A stretch of DNA of 64,000 nt, from NCBI RefSeq assembly GCF_039521325.1, contig NZ_BAAACD010000011.1; one strand, given 5' to 3'. This document shows positions 60,357 to 64,000 of the stretch, piece after piece; positions within the stretch are counted from its first letter, which is position 1, and each line of letters begins with the position of its first letter. The notes under the pieces are model-generated. The model was given only the letters and a program-made list of their open reading frames with translations, did not search any database and had not been told where the DNA came from. The position numbers and the translations under genes were made by a program. The DNA comes from Clostridium_X cadaveris (GTDB lineage: Bacteria > Bacillota > Clostridia > Clostridiales > Clostridiaceae).

Positions 60357-61709
60357 TTAAGAATTATAGATTTCTTCATTTAATGACCCTTCAGATTTAG
60401 CTACTACTACTGCTGTAGCAGAGTCACCAACTACATTTAGAGAAGTAACAAGCATTTCTACTGGACGATTAATGGCAAGTATTAATGAGTATGCAAGAAC
60501 AGCAGCATCATTTTGATATCCCATACCTGTAAGAACTGTGAATAATATTATTGCACCCGCTCCAGGAGCTGCTGGAGTTCCTACTGAAGCTATAAGTGCT
60601 AACAATGCTATTATAACGATACTTCCTACAGTTACTTCATAACCTGCAGAGGATGCTATAAATATAGCAGCTATAACCTGCATTATAGCAGTTCCGTTCA
60701 TGTTTATAGTCATACCTAATGGAAGTACGAAAGACGCTATTTCTTCATTAACCCCCATTTCTTCAACTGTAGTTTTTGTATTTAGCGGAAGAGTTGCAGC
60801 TGAAGAGGAAGTTGAAAATCCAAATAAAGCAACTTTAGAGATTTTTTTTACAAAATTAATAGGATTTATTCTAGCAGCTATGAATACGAATATTGCATAT
60901 CCAAAAATAAGGAAGGTTAAAAGTCCTATAACTGTAGTCATTACATAAGCAAAAGCTGGCTTTAGATGTTCAACTCCATATATGGCAAAAGTTCTTGTTA
61001 TTAATATAAAGATAGCAAAAGGTCCGAATTTAGTTATTATAAAACTTAGGAATAAGGTGATTATCTTGTTTACGTCTTCTAATAATTTCTTTAATACTGT
61101 TATTTGGTCGTTAAGCTTGTTTATTGAAAATCCAGTTACAACAGCTAGGAAAACTATTGAAAGTATACGTCCGTTCTCTGAGAACACTGAAGTTATATTG
61201 TTTGGAATAGCTTGAACTAAAACAAGTAGTGGGTTACTTCCTGCTCCACCTTGCTTTGCAGCAATATTGTCTATAGTTACATTGAATAATCCCATTTTGT
61301 GAGCTGAGAAACCAAGTATTCCAGCAAGCAACAATGCAAATATAGACGTAGCAGCAAAACCTAATATGGTCTTATAAGAAATACGTCCAAGTTTTTTTGT
61401 ATCTGATATATGGCACATTGCTAAAGCTATAGATGTAAATACCATTGGAATTATTACCAATTGAAGAGAATTGATAAATAGTTGACCTAAAATATAGAAT
61501 ATACCAATGGCGTTTCTACCTTGTTCTGCAGTTATGTCTTGGAATAATAAATTATTTATTGTTAACCAAAGATCACCTTTGCCATTTCCGTTTAAGTATT
61601 CTCTTAAAAATATAAATGATGTACCTGCTATAAGTCCTAGTATAAGTGCTACCACCATTTTAATGGCTAATTCATTTGGATTTTTCTTTAAATTGTTCTT
61701 TTTCATCAT
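60357..61709 (-). CDS. Dicarboxylate/amino acid:cation symporter (DAACS), pyrimidine-controlled
   Basis: A 450-residue member of the glutamate/dicarboxylate symporter family (GltP/DctA/TcyP fold): eight helices and two hairpins. The C-terminal core is clear: GFSTSSSAATLPL (HP1, about 288-300), the NMNGTA motif of helix 7 (about 325-330) and the TPAAPGAGAIILFTVLTGMG HP2 region. It imports Asp, Glu, C4-dicarboxylates or a related acid. A PyrR-type attenuator in its leader indicates a pyrimidine precursor such as aspartate or orotate; E. coli DctA is known to take up orotate. AAGGAGG lies 8 bases before the ATG. Confidence 0.9.
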   Translation of the reverse strand: MMKKNNLKKNPNELAIKMVVALILGLIAGTSFIFLREYLNGNGKGDLWLTINNLLFQDITAEQGRNAIGIFYILGQLFINSLQLVIIPMVFTSIALAMCHISDTKKLGRISYKTILGFAATSIFALLLAGILGFSAHKMGLFNVTIDNIAAKQGGAGSNPLLVLVQAIPNNITSVFSENGRILSIVFLAVVTGFSINKLNDQITVLKKLLEDVNKIITLFLSFIITKFGPFAIFILITRTFAIYGVEHLKPAFAYVMTTVIGLLTFLIFGYAIFVFIAARINPINFVKKISKVALFGFSTSSSAATLPLNTKTTVEEMGVNEEIASFVLPLGMTINMNGTAIMQVIAAIFIASSAGYEVTVGSIVIIALLALIASVGTPAAPGAGAIILFTVLTGMGYQNDAAVLAYSLILAINRPVEMLVTSLNVVGDSATAVVVAKSEGSLNEEIYNS

Positions 61710-61750
61710 ATAAGTATCCTCCTTAAAAATTTTATGCTAGGATACCATAT

Positions 61751-61784
61751 AAAAAAGCCCTAATATCCTTTAAGATATTAGGGC
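61751..61784 (-). terminator. Attenuator terminator of the symporter leader
   Basis: On the minus strand GCCCTAATATC, 6-base loop, GATATTAGGGC, then six Ts: 11 perfect pairs between the PyrR site and the coding start. Confidence 0.92.
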
Positions 61785-61848
61785 GCAATAGACAAATAAA
61801 CTATATACTCCTTTTTAGTCTCTCTGGACTATCTTAAAGGTATCCTAC
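61767..61848 (-). promoter_or_regulatory. PyrR-binding attenuator leader
   Basis: The transcript segment from 61840 down to 61810 reads CCTTTAAGATAGTCCAGAGA, then GACTAAAAAGG. This is the PyrR anti-antiterminator with its conserved TCCAGAGAG loop and closing CCTTT/AAAGG. CCTTTAAGATA (61830-61840) is exactly complementary to the terminator segment TATCTTAAAGG (61767-61777), giving an 11-bp antiterminator. UMP-bound PyrR would hold the first stem and so allow termination. Confidence 0.92.
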
Positions 61849-61855
61849 AAACATC

Positions 61856-61884
61856 ATTATATATAGCAAAAGATTTTATGTCAA
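61856..61884 (-). promoter_or_regulatory. Promoter of the symporter gene
   Basis: Minus strand TTGACA (61879-61884), 17 bp, TATAAT (61856-61861): full sigma-A consensus at both hexamers, just upstream of the PyrR leader. Confidence 0.9.
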
Positions 61885-62011
61885 TTTTTAAAAAAATTAA
61901 ATTTATAGGGAATTTTTTTAATATAAGGAGTATAGCAAGAATTTTGCAGGTATAACTAAAAGTTAATATGGAAATCTTAAAAATGTAGATTCATTTAAAG
62001 GAGGTATATAT

Positions 62012-62410
62012 ATGGACTATAAAGTAGCAGCAAATAATTATATAGTAGTTACGCCCAAAGGTACCATCAAAGGATTTTTAGAAGCAGAAGATGCACATAT
62101 GTATGTACTTGGATATTATGAAAAGAAGGTAAATAAGCTTTCTGACGACACTGATATTATATATGATGATTATGCTACAGAACCTTTGGAATCTACTATA
62201 GATATATGTATAGACCTAGGAGTTAAAGAAGGAGATTGCACTATTTATGACCTTGATGACTTCATAGAAAAAATCCAAGAATCTCCTATGTTTGAAGAAG
62301 AAAAAGAGGAAATTATATCAAAACTAATGGAAAAAGATATAAAGCTTAATGCAATAGACTATCAACTTATGGATATACTGAAGGATGTAACTGTTATTCC
62401 TCATAGATGA
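62012..62410 (+). CDS. Hypothetical acidic protein
   Basis: A 132-residue soluble protein that I do not recognise. It is strongly acidic (SDDTDIIYDDYATEPLESTIDICIDLG...EEEKEEII). It has a predicted beta-rich first 30 residues and helices after about 75. It starts behind AAAGGAGG and ends at a strong terminator. It stands alone between the symporter (divergent) and adhE. No function can be proposed. Confidence 0.65.
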   Translation: MDYKVAANNYIVVTPKGTIKGFLEAEDAHMYVLGYYEKKVNKLSDDTDIIYDDYATEPLESTIDICIDLGVKEGDCTIYDLDDFIEKIQESPMFEEEKEEIISKLMEKDIKLNAIDYQLMDILKDVTVIPHR

Positions 62411-62440
62411 TAGTAATATCTTAAATTATAGAATTAATAA

Positions 62441-62490
62441 AAAATAGAGTGAATGCTTTTAATTGTTCAAAGCATTCCTCTATTTTTAGT
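62441..62490 (+). terminator. Terminator
   Basis: AAAATAGAG (62441-62449) plus GAATGCTTT (62451-62459) pair with AAAGCATTC (62469-62477) plus CTCTATTTT (62478-62486). The stem is long, with a single-base bulge. Confidence 0.9.
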
Positions 62491-62767
62491 ATATAGTTAT
62501 TTTTATAACAATGTACTAAAGAAATGAAAAATATTTTATGAAAAATATGTCTATAAATTAATGAAAACATTTAAAACATAATAGAAAAATTAAGAAAAAT
62601 CAACTTAGATTTTAAAAAAATTAAAAATAATAAAAAAACGAAAAAATAATAGAAAAAATGATTGACAAAAAATAAACAAACTTGTACAATAAAAACATAG
62701 ACAATGTTAAAAAAATAACAAAAGAAAAATAAAGATTAGAATAAGAAATTATTTAGGAGGAATCACA
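62487..62767 (+). promoter_or_regulatory. adhE promoter region with Rex-like site
   Basis: -35 TTGACA (62662-62667), 17 bp, -10 TACAAT (62685-62690). ATGTTAAAAAAATAACAA (62704-62721) matches the Rex consensus TTGTTAA-N4-TTAACAA at all but two specified positions and lies just past the transcript start. Bases 62487-62660 are very AT-rich with no clear structure. Confidence 0.75.
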
Positions 62768-64000
62768 ATGAGAGTGACAAATGCCAAAGAATTAACACAA
62801 AGAATAGAAGAATTAAGAAGGGCTCAAAAACAGTTTGCCACTTATACTCAAGAACAAGTCGATGAAATATTTAGACAAGCCGCTATAGCAGCTAATAATA
62901 ATAGAATAAAGTTAGCAAAAATGGCAGTAGCAGAAACTGGAATGGGAATAGTAGAAGATAAGGTTGTAAAAAATCATTTTGCAGCAGAATATATATATAA
63001 TCAATATAAAGATATGAAAACTTGTGGAGTTCTAGAAGAGGACACAACTTATGGAATCACAAAGATAGCTGCTCCAATAGGGGTTATAGCTGCTATAGTT
63101 CCAACAACAAATCCAACTTCAACAGCAATTTTTAAAATTTTAATAGCATTAAAAACTAGAAATGCTATAATAATCTCTCCACATCCAAGAGCAAAAAATT
63201 CAACAATAGAAGCAGCTAAGATAGTTTTAGAAGCAGCTGTTAAAGCAGGTGCTCCAGAAGGAATAATCGGATGGATAGATGAGCCATCAGTAGAATTATC
63301 ACAAAATGTAATGAAAGAGTCAGACATAATATTAGCAACTGGTGGTCCAGCAATGGTTAAGGCAGCCTACTCATCAGGAAAACCAGCCATAGGAGTTGGA
63401 GCAGGAAACACTCCAGCTATAATAGATGAAACAGCTCATATAAAAATGGCTGTAAACTCAATTCTTCTTTCTAAAACTTTTGACAACGGTGTTATATGCG
63501 CATCAGAACAATCAATAATAGTTTTAGATGAAGTTTACAATGAAGTTAAGAAAGAACTTGATGAAAGAGGAGCTTATATACTTAAGGGAGAAGAAATAAA
63601 CAAGGTAAGAAATATAATACTAAATGAAAAAGGCGGATTAAATGCTGATATGGTAGGTCAATCTGCATACAAGATAGCAGAAATGGCAGGAGTAAAAGTT
63701 CCGGAAAATGCTAAAGTTTTAGTTGGAGAAGTAGACTCTGTTGAATTAGAAGAGCCATTCTCTCATGAAAAATTATCTCCAGTACTTGCAATGTACAGAG
63801 CAAAGAGTTTTGAAGAAGCATTAGAAAAAGCGGATAGATTAATAATATTAGGTGGAATGGGACACACTTCAATACTTTACACTAACGAGATAAAGTCAAA
63901 AGATAGAATAGCAGCTTTTGGAGCAAAAATGAAGACTGCTAGAACATTAATAAATATGCCGGCATCTCAAGGAGCTATAGGAGATTTATACAACTTCAAA
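62768..64000 (+). CDS. adhE: Bifunctional acetaldehyde-CoA/alcohol dehydrogenase AdhE (N-terminal part; cut by window end)
   Basis: The first 411 residues of AdhE, open to the window edge. The sequence is the CoA-acylating aldehyde dehydrogenase half: GITKIAAPIGVIAAIVPTTNPTSTAIFK (about 97-124), GGPAMVKAAYSSGKPAIGVGAGNTPA (about 191-216) and the catalytic Cys244 in NGVICASEQS. The iron alcohol dehydrogenase half should follow outside. A stand-alone acetaldehyde dehydrogenase (EutE-like) is possible, but the N-terminal VTNAKELTQRIEELRRAQKQFATYTQEQVDEIF is AdhE-like. It reduces acetyl-CoA to ethanol and reoxidises NADH. Start ATG follows TTAGGAGGAA; a Rex-like site lies in the promoter. Confidence 0.92.
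   Translation, partial: MRVTNAKELTQRIEELRRAQKQFATYTQEQVDEIFRQAAIAANNNRIKLAKMAVAETGMGIVEDKVVKNHFAAEYIYNQYKDMKTCGVLEEDTTYGITKIAAPIGVIAAIVPTTNPTSTAIFKILIALKTRNAIIISPHPRAKNSTIEAAKIVLEAAVKAGAPEGIIGWIDEPSVELSQNVMKESDIILATGGPAMVKAAYSSGKPAIGVGAGNTPAIIDETAHIKMAVNSILLSKTFDNGVICASEQSIIVLDEVYNEVKKELDERGAYILKGEEINKVRNIILNEKGGLNADMVGQSAYKIAEMAGVKVPENAKVLVGEVDSVELEEPFSHEKLSPVLAMYRAKSFEEALEKADRLIILGGMGHTSILYTNEIKSKDRIAAFGAKMKTARTLINMPASQGAIGDLYNFK

Noticed and set aside
1..64000. CRISPR array, tRNA or rRNA genes, complete insertion sequence
   Set aside because: No regularly spaced repeats, no clover-leaf tRNA with CCA-type ends, and no transposase or rRNA sequence was recognised on reading.

Overview
The window is a very AT-rich, gene-dense Firmicutes chromosome segment. 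Arginine is mostly AGA, ribosome-binding sites are strong AGGAGG, and many genes end in intrinsic hairpin terminators. The gene set (urocanate breakdown, a selenocysteine-containing Grd reductase component B, pyruvate formate-lyase, AdhE, HtpG, EutJ, PduO) fits an amino-acid-fermenting Clostridium sensu stricto. I cannot fix the species. No CRISPR array, rRNA, tRNA, prophage or complete IS was seen.

Layout. 1-5.7 kb: MFS exporter (cut by the window start), divergent polysaccharide deacetylase, flavin reductase-like protein, D,D-carboxypeptidase, Nudix hydrolase, EamA transporter. 5.8-9.3 kb: hutU-hutI behind a large paired inverted repeat. 9.5-11.9 kb: PadR/DUF2812 pair, and a TetR gene with a membrane protein, each with a clear palindromic operator. 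12-18.8 kb: M29-like peptidase, YkvI-type transporter, a sensor-less sigma-54 activator, and a sigma-54-driven operon of grdX, a GrdE-type proprotein and a GrdB-type selenoprotein. The selenoprotein is split in a standard ORF call by an in-frame UGA. 18.8-25.9 kb: HTH gene, heterodimeric ABC exporter, a MITE-like palindrome nested in a terminator, MATE pump with a MerR regulator, small unknown gene. 26-36.6 kb: decayed permease, PduO, CIRCE-controlled htpG, cation/proton antiporter, galT, orphan eutJ, Ca2+-type P-ATPase. 36.7-41.5 kb: AraC regulator and two ABC half-transporters of the siderophore-associated type, sharing an AGTTAG-N6-CTAACT operator and using foreign-looking codons. 41.6-50.2 kb: pflB, radical SAM/SPASM protein, M29 aminopeptidase, lysine riboswitch with an NhaC-type transporter, second MATE pump. 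50.4-59.5 kb: a candidate aromatic leader peptide/attenuator followed by aroF-aroB-aroA-aroC-pheA-aroE-aroK, an aminotransferase and a LysR gene. 59.6-64 kb: bioY under a BirA operator, a dicarboxylate symporter under a PyrR-type attenuator, a small unknown gene, and adhE (cut by the window end) with a Rex-like site.

The most notable content is (i) the stand-alone, sigma-54-controlled selenoprotein Grd B module with its own activator and transporter; (ii) a leader ORF with 11 aromatic residues in 19 placed before the shikimate operon, with a possible antiterminator; (iii) a PyrR attenuator on a DAACS symporter, suggesting it feeds pyrimidine synthesis; and (iv) several clean operators that pair regulators with efflux or transport genes.
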